Below are positions 26,570 through 35,173 of a stretch of DNA of 64,000 nucleotides, piece by piece. The DNA is from JAYZDF01 sp036337945 (GTDB taxonomy: Bacteria; Myxococcota; Kuafuiibacteriia; Kuafuiibacteriales; Kuafuiibacteriaceae): positions 52,665-116,664 of the forward strand of contig JAYZDF010000043.1 of assembly GCA_036337945.1 (NCBI GenBank), read 5' to 3'. Made by a program: the position numbers and the translations under genes. The notes under the pieces were generated by a model. That model did no database searches and was not told the DNA's origin. It saw only the letters and a program-made list of their open reading frames with translations. How positions within the stretch are numbered: position 1 is the first letter of the stretch; the number at the start of each line of letters is the position of its first letter.

Positions 26570-28297
26570 ATGAACCAATCTGTACAAGAACTTCGCGGCT
26601 CTTTTCGCACAGAATATCTCGACTATGACTCTCTTACCGCTCAATTGGAGCAATGGGCCCATGCTTATCCAGATTTTGTGCGCAAGGAATCACTCGGAAC
26701 AAGTCTAGAAGGACGTGAAATTTGGCTGCTAAAAATAGGATATGAACCGAATCGAATTAGGCCCGCCGTATGGGTCGATGGGAACATGCACGCCTCAGAA
26801 TTGTGTGGTAGTGCTCTGGCGCTGAGCATTGCCGAATCGCTGATCGCGCTACATAATGGTGAAGAAGATTCGGTCAATGAACTCTCAAAATCCAGTTATT
26901 CAACATTGAAAGAACTCCTCTTTTACATTGTTCCAAGAATTTCTCCGGACGGTGCAGAGATGGTTCTAAAAACCGGACGATACGTTCGCTCTGTACCAGA
27001 CGACAAACGCATCCAGGGAGATCAAGCATACTGGAAGAGTTCAGATGTCAATGGCGACGGTAAAATGCTCATCATGCGAAAAGAGGATCCAACAGGAGAA
27101 TTCGTAGAAAGCATAGATTTTCCCGGACTCATGCTTCCAAGAACCATCGACGACGAAGGGCCTTTTTATAAGATTTATCCCGAAGGTGTCGTCGAGAATT
27201 TCGATGGATCGACCATTCCGAACCCGCATTTTCTGAGTGACAATGATTGTGACCTCAATAGGAATTTTTCTTGGTCATGGATGCCTGAGCCTATCCAAGC
27301 AGGCGCGGGTGATTTTCCGGGATACAGAGTTGAAAGCCGCGCAATTATGGAATTTGCTCAGGCACATCCAGAAATTTTTTACTGGCTAAACTTACATACC
27401 TTCGGCGGTGTATTCATTCGGCCCCTTGGCGACAGGCCGGATTCAAAAATGGACCCATATGACCGTGCCGTATATCGACAAGTTGAACAATGGGCAGAAG
27501 AACTTACTGGTTACCCAATGGTGAGTGGTTTCGAAGAGTTTCTCTACGAGCCGGAAAAACCTCTTCATGGCGATTTATCTGATTACGCTTATCATCAACG
27601 GGGTTGTCTTTCATACGTTGTGGAGCTGTGGGACGTATTTCATCGACTCGGAATTCCCAGACCCAAACGGTTCGTAGATTATTATACTCAGCTTAGCCGA
27701 ACTGACATGCTTAACCTGGCGAGGTGGGATCGTGATCATAACCAAGGACGAGTCATTCAAGCTTGGGAAAAAATGGAACATCATCAACTGGGGAAAGTAG
27801 AAGTTGGCGGACTCAATCCGGTGATTGGGCTTTGGAATCCTCCCCTTGAGGAAATCGACAATATCTTGCGCGCGCATACTGCGCATGCTTTACGAGTCTC
27901 GTCACTCGCGCCGCAAATTCGCCTGGCAGAACCAGTAGTGAACAGGTACAGTGACGACTTGTTCCACATTAGTCTACAAGTAGAGAATCTCGGGTACCTG
28001 CCCTCTTTTATTCTTGGTTCGGCGCAAGGCGCTCCATTCAATCAAGACCTGGTTGCAAAAATACATGTCGAAAGATGCAAACTTGTTGAGAACGAATCTA
28101 ATATTCAGACGCTTGGTCATCTTGAGGGGTGGGGACGTGGATTATTCGATGATTCAAGCGCACTTTATTTTCAGCGCTCAAAAGGAAGTGTAAGTAGAAA
28201 GACAGTTCGCTTTGTGGTGCAAGGAAAAGGAACCTGTCGCATTGAAGTAGGCAACGCTCGAATGGGGCAACACTCTCTTACGGTTGAGTTGGAATAG
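26570..28297 (+). CDS. M14-family zinc carboxypeptidase
   Basis: The 575-residue protein has an intact M14 catalytic domain at about 15-365. Zinc ligands are His74 and Glu77 in NMHASELCG and His276 in WLNLHTFGG, with substrate-binding DLNRNF at 228-233 and catalytic Glu352 in YVVELWDVF. A C-terminal beta-rich domain of about 200 residues follows. ATG 26570 is chosen because AAGGAT lies just upstream and the longer frame overlaps the previous gene. No signal peptide is obvious from this start, so it may be cytoplasmic or exported by another route. The family removes C-terminal amino acids from peptides or cleaves wall peptides such as gamma-D-Glu-mDAP; which applies here cannot be told. Confidence 0.87.
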   Translation: MNQSVQELRGSFRTEYLDYDSLTAQLEQWAHAYPDFVRKESLGTSLEGREIWLLKIGYEPNRIRPAVWVDGNMHASELCGSALALSIAESLIALHNGEEDSVNELSKSSYSTLKELLFYIVPRISPDGAEMVLKTGRYVRSVPDDKRIQGDQAYWKSSDVNGDGKMLIMRKEDPTGEFVESIDFPGLMLPRTIDDEGPFYKIYPEGVVENFDGSTIPNPHFLSDNDCDLNRNFSWSWMPEPIQAGAGDFPGYRVESRAIMEFAQAHPEIFYWLNLHTFGGVFIRPLGDRPDSKMDPYDRAVYRQVEQWAEELTGYPMVSGFEEFLYEPEKPLHGDLSDYAYHQRGCLSYVVELWDVFHRLGIPRPKRFVDYYTQLSRTDMLNLARWDRDHNQGRVIQAWEKMEHHQLGKVEVGGLNPVIGLWNPPLEEIDNILRAHTAHALRVSSLAPQIRLAEPVVNRYSDDLFHISLQVENLGYLPSFILGSAQGAPFNQDLVAKIHVERCKLVENESNIQTLGHLEGWGRGLFDDSSALYFQRSKGSVSRKTVRFVVQGKGTCRIEVGNARMGQHSLTVELE

Positions 28298-28307
28298 CTT
28301 AGAATCG

Positions 28308-28325
28308 AATTACTCTCGAGTAATT
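28308..28325. terminator. Inverted repeat at convergent gene ends (possible bidirectional terminator)
   Basis: AATTACTC and GAGTAATT form a perfect 8-bp inverted repeat separated by two bases. It overlaps the last codons and stop of the minus-strand OmpA gene and lies 11 bases after the M14 stop. There is no clear U-tract, so the terminator call is weak. Confidence 0.3.
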
Positions 28326-29587
28326 GTAAATTCAACTCGTCGGTTCTTTTTTCGACCCGCACGTCGCTTGTTCGAAGCAAGCGGTTTCGTTTCACCAAAT
28401 CCCATAGACTTCAACCGCTCCGTTTTGATTCCCTGACTTATCAAGTACTCACGAACCGCGTTCGCTCTTGAGTCAGAGAGACGTAGATTGTAGCTGTCAC
28501 TCCCTCGTGAATCGGTATGTCCCTCCACCAAGACTTCCATCGTTTTGTTGTTCTTTAAAGCCTGAGCGACCTCGTTCAGTAATTTGAAGCTTCGAGGCTT
28601 AATGATCGCTTTGCCAGAATCAAAATATACCTTTTGCTTAATCTCAATTTTACCGATCTCACGGTTAACAACGACCAGTTTCGGGTTGACGTCAGGGCAT
28701 CCATCTTTATCTTCGAACCCGTTTCGCGTTTCTGGCATGACGGGACAAGTGTCCACAACATCCAGGATGCCGTCGCCGTCATTATCGATATCTGGACAAC
28801 CGTCTTCGTCATCAAACAAGTCTTTATCTTCTGGCTTATCCGGACATTTGTCATCTCGATCAAGGATGCCGTCCTCGTCTCGATCTTGTAGAGGACATCC
28901 TTGGTTTTCGATAGGACCTTTGAGTTGAGGGCATTTATCGTCTTGGTCAATCAACCCGTCTTGGTCGGTGTCTTCATACGGACAACCTTGATTTTCAATG
29001 GGCCCGACAATTCTTGGACATTTGTCATCTGGGTCGTTGAGGCCGTCTCGGTCAGTGTCTTCGACTTCTGGACACCCGTCTTGGTCTTCGTTTCCATCAA
29101 AATCTTCTGCTTCAGTCGGGCAACTATCGAGACGGTCCGCAATTCCGTCTCCGTCTCGGTCTGGACAACCGAGGTAGATTTCTGGTCCAGGAATATCTGG
29201 GCATGCGTCGTTTGCGTCTGGAACACCATCCTTGTCCCTGTCACTAACAACAGGCTTAATAGCCGCCACCTTCACCGGTTTTGGTTTACACTCCTTCGCG
29301 CGCTCGACCACCTTAGTCATGGCAGCTCTGGCTGTATCTCGGTGACGCTCGGCACGAAGCGCGTCACCACGGTTGAGCTCGGCATTGAGGAACTCTGTTT
29401 GAGTTTCAGCGACCGCGAGTTCTTTCGGGGAGCAACGATAGGCACCGGCCTCTCTAACGACCGTAATCCGACTCTGTAAAGCTTCAGAGTCCCTTTTGAG
29501 AGTAATGCCCGACGCGCAACTGATAATGGAGCTCGCAAAGAAAGACAAAATAAGCGCCGACATTCGGGAACATCTAAGGGCGAGCAT
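28310..29587 (-). CDS. OmpA-family lipoprotein with thrombospondin type-3 repeats
   Basis: The protein has 425 residues: lipobox IISC (Cys24), a helical region at about 25-110, then a long row of Ca-binding type-3 repeats at about 114-285 (DRDKDGVPDANDACPD, DTDRDGLNDPDDKCP and others). The C-terminal OmpA/MotB peptidoglycan-binding domain contains KVYFDSGKAIIKP, VEGHTDSRGSDSYNLRLSDSR and RKKNRRVEF. OmpA domains hold diaminopimelate in the wall, so this protein links the membrane to peptidoglycan. Its ATG overlaps the TAA of the upstream lipoprotein gene (TAATG), so the two are translationally coupled and probably form a pair. Confidence 0.93.
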   Translation of the reverse strand: MLALRCSRMSALILSFFASSIISCASGITLKRDSEALQSRITVVREAGAYRCSPKELAVAETQTEFLNAELNRGDALRAERHRDTARAAMTKVVERAKECKPKPVKVAAIKPVVSDRDKDGVPDANDACPDIPGPEIYLGCPDRDGDGIADRLDSCPTEAEDFDGNEDQDGCPEVEDTDRDGLNDPDDKCPRIVGPIENQGCPYEDTDQDGLIDQDDKCPQLKGPIENQGCPLQDRDEDGILDRDDKCPDKPEDKDLFDDEDGCPDIDNDGDGILDVVDTCPVMPETRNGFEDKDGCPDVNPKLVVVNREIGKIEIKQKVYFDSGKAIIKPRSFKLLNEVAQALKNNKTMEVLVEGHTDSRGSDSYNLRLSDSRANAVREYLISQGIKTERLKSMGFGETKPLASNKRRAGRKKNRRVEFTITRE

Positions 29588-30135
29588 TAGTCATCATCTC
29601 CTGGTGGTAGAGGTTCGTCACTTGGAGACACTGGGTCACTAGGAGGCTCTGGATCAGCGGGAGGCCGAGCTCTAGGAGCAGTGGGATCGACGGGTTCCGC
29701 GACATCTTCGGGAACACTTCGATAGAGTTGGTCCTGTCGAACCGCCCGCTGTGTTCGAGCTTTTTTGGTTCCTACGGGGCAAAAAAGATCTTCAGGGATA
29801 CCGACTTTACTTGCGCCCATTTCTTTTCGGGCGGACTTCTCAGAGATTGCACGGGCAAGTTGCGCGCAGTTCACAGATTTTGCTGCAAAGATTTCCGCCG
29901 TTTCATAATTGGCGTAAGAATGATCTTCTTTGGCTTTACGAAGATAACTATGGGCAGCCCAATATTCATATGGCGCTCTCTTTGGGGCTTGAGCCGTCTC
30001 GGCGGCAGATAATTCTGCACTTGCTTCCATAAGCAAACCACCGGCGCGAATAGGACCGCAGCCGAGCATGAATAAACAACCCAACCCCAGCGCCAACAAG
30101 ACTTGGAGTTTGAGCTCTCCTCGTATCCTGATCAT
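29587..30135 (-). CDS. DUF4398-like lipoprotein
   Basis: The 182-residue lipoprotein (lipobox FMLGC, Cys26) has a short helical hairpin at about 33-100 that resembles DUF4398, with ASAELSAAETAQA and YWAAHSYLRKAKEDHSYANYE. Its C-terminal tail is rich in Pro, Asp and Glu. DUF4398 proteins are often found directly before OmpA-family genes, as here. The function is not established. The stop overlaps the start of the OmpA gene. Confidence 0.75.
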   Translation of the reverse strand: MIRIRGELKLQVLLALGLGCLFMLGCGPIRAGGLLMEASAELSAAETAQAPKRAPYEYWAAHSYLRKAKEDHSYANYETAEIFAAKSVNCAQLARAISEKSARKEMGASKVGIPEDLFCPVGTKKARTQRAVRQDQLYRSVPEDVAEPVDPTAPRARPPADPEPPSDPVSPSDEPLPPGDDD

Positions 30136-30186
30136 ATGCCCTTACATGGCTAACACTTAGCCGCTAATACGGCAAGATTATCACGT

Positions 30187-30831
30187 CTAATGGGGAGGCA
30201 ATGTGGGACTTTCGGCGGCCAGCTTCGCGCTGAGAGATTCTTGGTACTGGGCAGACCTATGCAGCTCCCCAACGTGACTGCGAATAAAATACAGACATGA
30301 CCCAAGCAAGGTGAAGACCACAGTGGACACCGCGACCAAAGTCGAAAACAAAGTCGACTCGGAGAGCGGAATCAAAGTGCCTTTGTAGAAAAAGTCGTTG
30401 TAGTACCCGACCATTGCGAGACGATCCCAGCCCCACCCGGCTAAGATGACAACGCTCACCGTAATAAGGGTGACAAGCAAAGGCGTCATCCAGACGTATT
30501 TCTTCTTGACCGACAAACCAAAAAGTAAAAACCCGACAACAGGAGAAAAAGAATACAATAGAGCAATCGCAGGAATCACAAGCCACTGCGGTATATGGTC
30601 CGGATTCGCCATGTACATCAGACTCCAATCTGGATACTGCACGTACATCACAAGGCCCGCCGGCATCATCCCGCCGAGCGCGAACATCAGCACGACCGCA
30701 CCAAAACGGTTCTTCAACAGGTGTTCAACATCCTGAAGTGGTCGCTGGCAACAAATGCCCATAAGCATTCCAGCGGCCAAACCAAATATAGCTTCGAAAG
30801 GGATCGTTTTGGTCACCTCTTTGGTAAACAT
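30187..30831 (-). CDS. Integral membrane protein of unknown function
   Basis: The 214-residue protein has about five membrane helices (near 12-26, 43-64, 84-108, 116-137 and 161-183) and a hydrophilic C-terminus. The motif-like stretch MYVQYPDWSLMYMAN lies between helices two and three. I do not recognise the family. It is 51 bases upstream of the DUF4398-like gene on the same strand, so it could be the first gene of that operon, and it diverges from the DUF1460 gene. Confidence 0.7.
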   Translation of the reverse strand: MFTKEVTKTIPFEAIFGLAAGMLMGICCQRPLQDVEHLLKNRFGAVVLMFALGGMMPAGLVMYVQYPDWSLMYMANPDHIPQWLVIPAIALLYSFSPVVGFLLFGLSVKKKYVWMTPLLVTLITVSVVILAGWGWDRLAMVGYYNDFFYKGTLIPLSESTLFSTLVAVSTVVFTLLGSCLYFIRSHVGELHRSAQYQESLSAKLAAESPTLPPH

Positions 30832-30855
30832 AGTGTAGCATGAGTTTCCAAAAAC

Positions 30856-31779
30856 ATGGCTTGCTTTCGCACATTATACCTCTCCGGATGCCTGGTTTTG
30901 GTCGTGTTGCTGACCGAAGGACTCGTTTCAGCAGCTCACGGTGAAGCAAAACGACCGACAAGATTCGACAAAATGGACTTCGCTGAGCGAAAAGCGGTCC
31001 TCGAACAAACGCATCGAGAAGAATCCCTTTTACCAGGCCGGCTCCTCAAACTCTCAAAAGCTTTTCTGAATACGCCTTATGTTCTTTCGCCTTTAGGTGA
31101 AGCGAAGGGCGTAGATCCGGATCCACGTTTTCGGGTTGATGCTTTTGACTGCACGACGTTTGTAGAAACAGCCATTGTGTTAGCCTATCGAAGTGACTGG
31201 TCGAAAGCTGCGGACCTTCTTGATCACCTGAGATACAATCACGACAAAATCGATTTCAATCACCGAAGACACCTGATCACAGCGGACTGGATCCCTAAAC
31301 TTCAAGAAGAGGGAGTCTTGAGCGATATCACGGCACAGATAGCTGGAAAAAGTACTCGAAAGGTCAAGCTAAACCTTAGTAAAAACCGGTGGCGAAAACG
31401 GAGAATCGCAAGGTCTTTAGATGTACCCGAACAACAAATTCCTTTTGGAATCTATTCTTTACCAATCATCCCGCTTCAAGCCTTAAGCAAAAAAGCAAAA
31501 CAGATTCCGTCGGGGACACTGGTCAATATTGTCCGGCTGCCAAGTCGCTTTAGCCCGGTGATCGTGACACACCAAGGATTATTCTTTAGAGACGACAAAG
31601 GACGTCAATTTGTTCGACACGCTTCTCCGGTCGCAAAACGTGTCATCGATGAGCCGCTCTCGAATATGATTCGGCGCTACCGCAAACCCCGGAAATGGGG
31701 CGTCGCTGGAATAAATATCCAAGCAATCAATTCCCTTGAATACTTGGAAGAACTAACAGACGCACAAACTCAGAGATAA
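30856..31779 (+). CDS. DUF1460 family exported amidase (NlpC/P60-like)
   Basis: The 307-residue protein has a signal peptide (about 1-27) and the DUF1460 fold. The catalytic Cys is in VDAFDCTTFVETA near residue 97, preceded by NTPYVLSPLGE. A likely catalytic His lies in VTHQGLFF. DUF1460 enzymes are cysteine hydrolases of the NlpC/P60 clan thought to act on N-acetylmuramoyl-L-alanine or wall tripeptide bonds. Periplasmic wall recycling is the likely role. The following transporter gene starts four bases later, so the pair is an operon, consistent with uptake or export of a product. Confidence 0.85.
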   Translation: MACFRTLYLSGCLVLVVLLTEGLVSAAHGEAKRPTRFDKMDFAERKAVLEQTHREESLLPGRLLKLSKAFLNTPYVLSPLGEAKGVDPDPRFRVDAFDCTTFVETAIVLAYRSDWSKAADLLDHLRYNHDKIDFNHRRHLITADWIPKLQEEGVLSDITAQIAGKSTRKVKLNLSKNRWRKRRIARSLDVPEQQIPFGIYSLPIIPLQALSKKAKQIPSGTLVNIVRLPSRFSPVIVTHQGLFFRDDKGRQFVRHASPVAKRVIDEPLSNMIRRYRKPRKWGVAGINIQAINSLEYLEELTDAQTQR

Positions 31780-31783
31780 CAAT

Positions 31784-32665
31784 ATGCTGTACCTCATAGT
31801 TACTTCTCTGCTCTGGAGTTTTTCTTTTGGACTGATAAAGTCAGAAGTCAGCGCATTTCATCCAATTTTGGTGAGTCTCATTCGGCTTTCCTTAGCATTC
31901 CTTTTCTTTGTCCCCTGGCTCCGAAACACTAATCGAGCACATTACCCAAAACTGCTGGCGATTGGCTTCATACAATTTGGAATGATGTACTGCCTATATA
32001 TTTCTGCCTATTCTTACCTTACAGGTCATGAAATTGCTGTACTTACGGTCACAACACCCATCTTTGTTGTACTACTTTCCAAAGCCATTGAAAGAGACAC
32101 CAGGCCGAGCGATTGGATTGCCGCTATCTTAGGACTCTTGGGCGGCGTGGCGATGGTGTGGCCCAGGATTACACAAGAAGATTTGGCGCCGGCTCTACTG
32201 GGCGTAGTTCTCATTCAGGTTGCAAACCTCTGCTTCGCCGCAGGTCAGATTCTTTATCGACATTGGAATAAAAACCAGAAGCATGCCGATCATGAAAGCT
32301 TCGCCTGGCTCTATCTTGGTGCCCTACTCGCACCGTTGTCGTACCTTATAACCGGCCAAGTCATAGACTTACCCATGATGAATCGAGAAATACAGCTGCC
32401 AACCTCAATGAACACCTGGCTTGCGCTCTTGTATCTAGGAATTATCCCGTCTGGCTTGGGTTTTTATCTATGGAACAAAGGCAGCAAACTTGTAAAAACG
32501 GGAGAACTCGCGGTGATCAATAACCTCAAAATTCCGATGGCCGTTCTTGTTGCTTGGCTTGTATTCTCTGAGACCATCAATTGGGCGGCAACGTTGACAA
32601 GTTTGGCGATACTTGGGCTTGGGCATTGGCTCGCATCGCAGAATCCTCAAAAAGCTCTTACTTAG
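31784..32665 (+). CDS. EamA/DMT-superfamily transporter
   Basis: The 293-residue membrane protein has about ten helices arranged as two EamA halves. The first half carries PILVSLIRLSLAFLFF and the second ends with AVLVAWLVFSETINWAA, both typical. Family members export amino acids, sugars or drugs and often cannot be assigned a substrate from sequence. It lies four bases after the DUF1460 gene. Its 3' end overlaps the hrpB stop region by eight bases on the other strand. Confidence 0.9.
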   Translation: MLYLIVTSLLWSFSFGLIKSEVSAFHPILVSLIRLSLAFLFFVPWLRNTNRAHYPKLLAIGFIQFGMMYCLYISAYSYLTGHEIAVLTVTTPIFVVLLSKAIERDTRPSDWIAAILGLLGGVAMVWPRITQEDLAPALLGVVLIQVANLCFAAGQILYRHWNKNQKHADHESFAWLYLGALLAPLSYLITGQVIDLPMMNREIQLPTSMNTWLALLYLGIIPSGLGFYLWNKGSKLVKTGELAVINNLKIPMAVLVAWLVFSETINWAATLTSLAILGLGHWLASQNPQKALT

Positions 32666-35093
32666 TTTTACTTGACGAAAAATCGAAAGGATCTTCGGGC
32701 CAAGCATGTTTCGCATATCGGGCACGCAATTGCTTCCGAACTTCGGGGTATGTTGTCTGCCAAAAGCTCATAAGATCTTGAGTCACTTGAACGGGTCTCA
32801 TGTTCGGCGCAAGTAATTCTAGTTTTATTGGAACTCTCCCATTTGCTACGCGGGGCGTATCGCGTACCCCGAACATACGTTGTAACTTGATCGCTAATAC
32901 TGGAGGACCCTCGGTGTCGTAACGCAATCTCAAGGGCTTGCCTTTGCCAAACGTCAGTGTCTTGGGGGCCCATTCATCAAGTTGCTGACTCGCTGGGTAA
33001 CCGAGCAAACTCTTCACTGCATTGATTTGGTCTGACTTTTGAATTTGAGCAAAACTTCGAAGCCCAGAACAAACAAGCGGCAAAACAGACTCCCAAGTGA
33101 TTTGTGGCCAGTTCAGTTCCGGCAAGGTCCGGCGAATAAACTCAATGCGGGCGATGAGAGATTGAACCTTCTCACTTGGTTTAAGCGCTCGCTCTGGGTC
33201 TTGTAAAGCGGCCTCCAAAAGAGCGTCGCTCAAATCTGTCACAGGAACATTTTGGTCGCGTTGCTCAGCGAGAACCAGATTCTGATATTTCTTTTGACGT
33301 ACGCCCTCAGCGGCAAGCCTTTCGTGATTAAACTGAACTACCGTTGTTACAGTAACGTTTTGTAACCAGTCCTCTTTGATTTTGCATGCTTGGCGAATTA
33401 GAGCCTCTTCGGCGCTATGACCGTCATCAATATCGATAGCGATGATCAGATCTTCTTCTCGAACACGACTATTGCGCGATAAGATCGCTCCTCGACCGGA
33501 CACAAGTCGGTAACGATCCTGCCGGTGCGCTCGTTTCTTTGCAACGCGGTCAGAAAAGCCTGCTAATAGCATTCGAGGTAAAATCTCTTTGGTATTAGGT
33601 TGTTTGACCTCGCTACCGAGCGACGCCTTTGCTATTTTCACAATTTGACGACAAGTACGTTCCAGGTGGGCTGGAAGCTGACCTCTTGGAATCTCGAAGT
33701 CGCTATTTGCTACGGCTTGGCGGGAATTGGGCTTCGCACGACCTCCTTCTGCAATGAGCGTACAAACCTTGGCTCCAAGCTCAACGTCACCGAGCTCTTG
33801 TGCTCTAATCATCACGGCCGCTAGTCGAGGATGTAGAGGGAATGAGAGCATTTTCTCGCCTTTCTTCGTGATTGTGAAACAGTCATCTTCGACCGCGTTA
33901 AGCGAACGTAACTGAAGAAGACCTCGTTGAAGAGAAGCCTCGCTAGGCGCCTCAAACCAATCGAACACTTTAGGGTCCTGCGCGGCCCATCGAAGAACGA
34001 CAAGCATCGTGCTTGCCAGATCAATCCGATGAATTTCGGCTTGGGCAAATTCTTTGAGGCTTTGGTGTTCTGACTTCGTCCACATTCGAAACACATGTCC
34101 GGGGCCAATCCGACCCGCTCGACCTGCTCGCTGCTCAGCGCTTGCTCGACTAATGCGAACGGTCTTAAGTTGATCAAGACCTCGAGCGGCGTCATGAAAT
34201 ACGGTCCGCTCTAAACCCATATCAACAACAGTTTTTACACCGGGAATTGTGAGGGACGATTCCGCAATATTTGTAGAAAGAATAATTTTTCTTTTTTTCT
34301 GAGGCGTAATCGCGGCATCCTGCTCTGCGGAAGATAATGCACTATAAAGTGGAAATACTGATATCTTGTCACCGTAAACAGCTTGAAGCTCAGCTTGGGT
34401 TTGCAGAATTTCACGAGCTCCGGGCAAAAAAACTAAGACGTCTCCATCCTCAATTTTTTGGACAGCACGCTTAATCGTTCCAACCAACTGATCAATCGGT
34501 CTACGTTCATCGACTCGCTCTTTCCAGTGAACGGTTACAGGATAGGATCGTCCTGCCGAATCGACACAAGGAGCACCGCTCAAATAAGATGATAGGCGCT
34601 CCATAGATAAAGTAGCTGACATGATGACGAGCCGAAGATCAGGTCGAACACTTTGCTGAATCTCTTTGAGAAGGGAGATTGCTAAATCGGTGTGAACCGA
34701 CCTCTCATGAAATTCATCGAGAATCACGCAGCCGACATTTTCTAAGAAAGGGTCTGATTGAAGTCGTTTTGTCATCAAACCTTCGGTCATAACGATGATT
34801 TGAGAATTGGCGGAGGTACGATTCTCAAAACGAATTTGATAACCTACTTTTGTGCCAAGTTGACAGCCCATATTCTTTGCGATTCTCACCGCGGCCATCC
34901 GGGCAGCCATTCGCCGTGGTTCTAAGACAAGAATCTTCTTGTCTTTCTCCAGCACTTCACTCTGCGCTATAGCAACGGGAATACGGGTCGTCTTTCCCGC
35001 ACCAGGCTCGGCTCTAACGACAATAGACGACTTCGTTTTGAGATGTTCTAAAATCTCCGGAAGAACTTTATCGATAGGGAGTGATTCGTTCAT
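32658..35093 (-). CDS. hrpB: ATP-dependent RNA helicase HrpB
   Basis: The 811-residue helicase has Walker A EPGAGKTTRIP at 29-39, the HrpB-type box II DEFHERS, STNIAESSLTIPG, and the motif VI stretch RAGRAGRIGPG. The HrpB-specific C-terminal domain follows, ending VQVTQDLMSFWQTTYPEVRKQLRARY, which is highly conserved. The biological role in most bacteria is unclear; RNA processing is assumed. The gene is intact and of typical length. Confidence 0.96.
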   Translation of the reverse strand: MNESLPIDKVLPEILEHLKTKSSIVVRAEPGAGKTTRIPVAIAQSEVLEKDKKILVLEPRRMAARMAAVRIAKNMGCQLGTKVGYQIRFENRTSANSQIIVMTEGLMTKRLQSDPFLENVGCVILDEFHERSVHTDLAISLLKEIQQSVRPDLRLVIMSATLSMERLSSYLSGAPCVDSAGRSYPVTVHWKERVDERRPIDQLVGTIKRAVQKIEDGDVLVFLPGAREILQTQAELQAVYGDKISVFPLYSALSSAEQDAAITPQKKRKIILSTNIAESSLTIPGVKTVVDMGLERTVFHDAARGLDQLKTVRISRASAEQRAGRAGRIGPGHVFRMWTKSEHQSLKEFAQAEIHRIDLASTMLVVLRWAAQDPKVFDWFEAPSEASLQRGLLQLRSLNAVEDDCFTITKKGEKMLSFPLHPRLAAVMIRAQELGDVELGAKVCTLIAEGGRAKPNSRQAVANSDFEIPRGQLPAHLERTCRQIVKIAKASLGSEVKQPNTKEILPRMLLAGFSDRVAKKRAHRQDRYRLVSGRGAILSRNSRVREEDLIIAIDIDDGHSAEEALIRQACKIKEDWLQNVTVTTVVQFNHERLAAEGVRQKKYQNLVLAEQRDQNVPVTDLSDALLEAALQDPERALKPSEKVQSLIARIEFIRRTLPELNWPQITWESVLPLVCSGLRSFAQIQKSDQINAVKSLLGYPASQQLDEWAPKTLTFGKGKPLRLRYDTEGPPVLAIKLQRMFGVRDTPRVANGRVPIKLELLAPNMRPVQVTQDLMSFWQTTYPEVRKQLRARYAKHAWPEDPFDFSSSKTK

Positions 35094-35173
35094 CGAGTTG
35101 CTAAATCGAATGGAGCAGATTTTGGGATGCTAAAGCAAGTGACAAATTAAAATGGAGGGCCTAGAGTCGGGTT

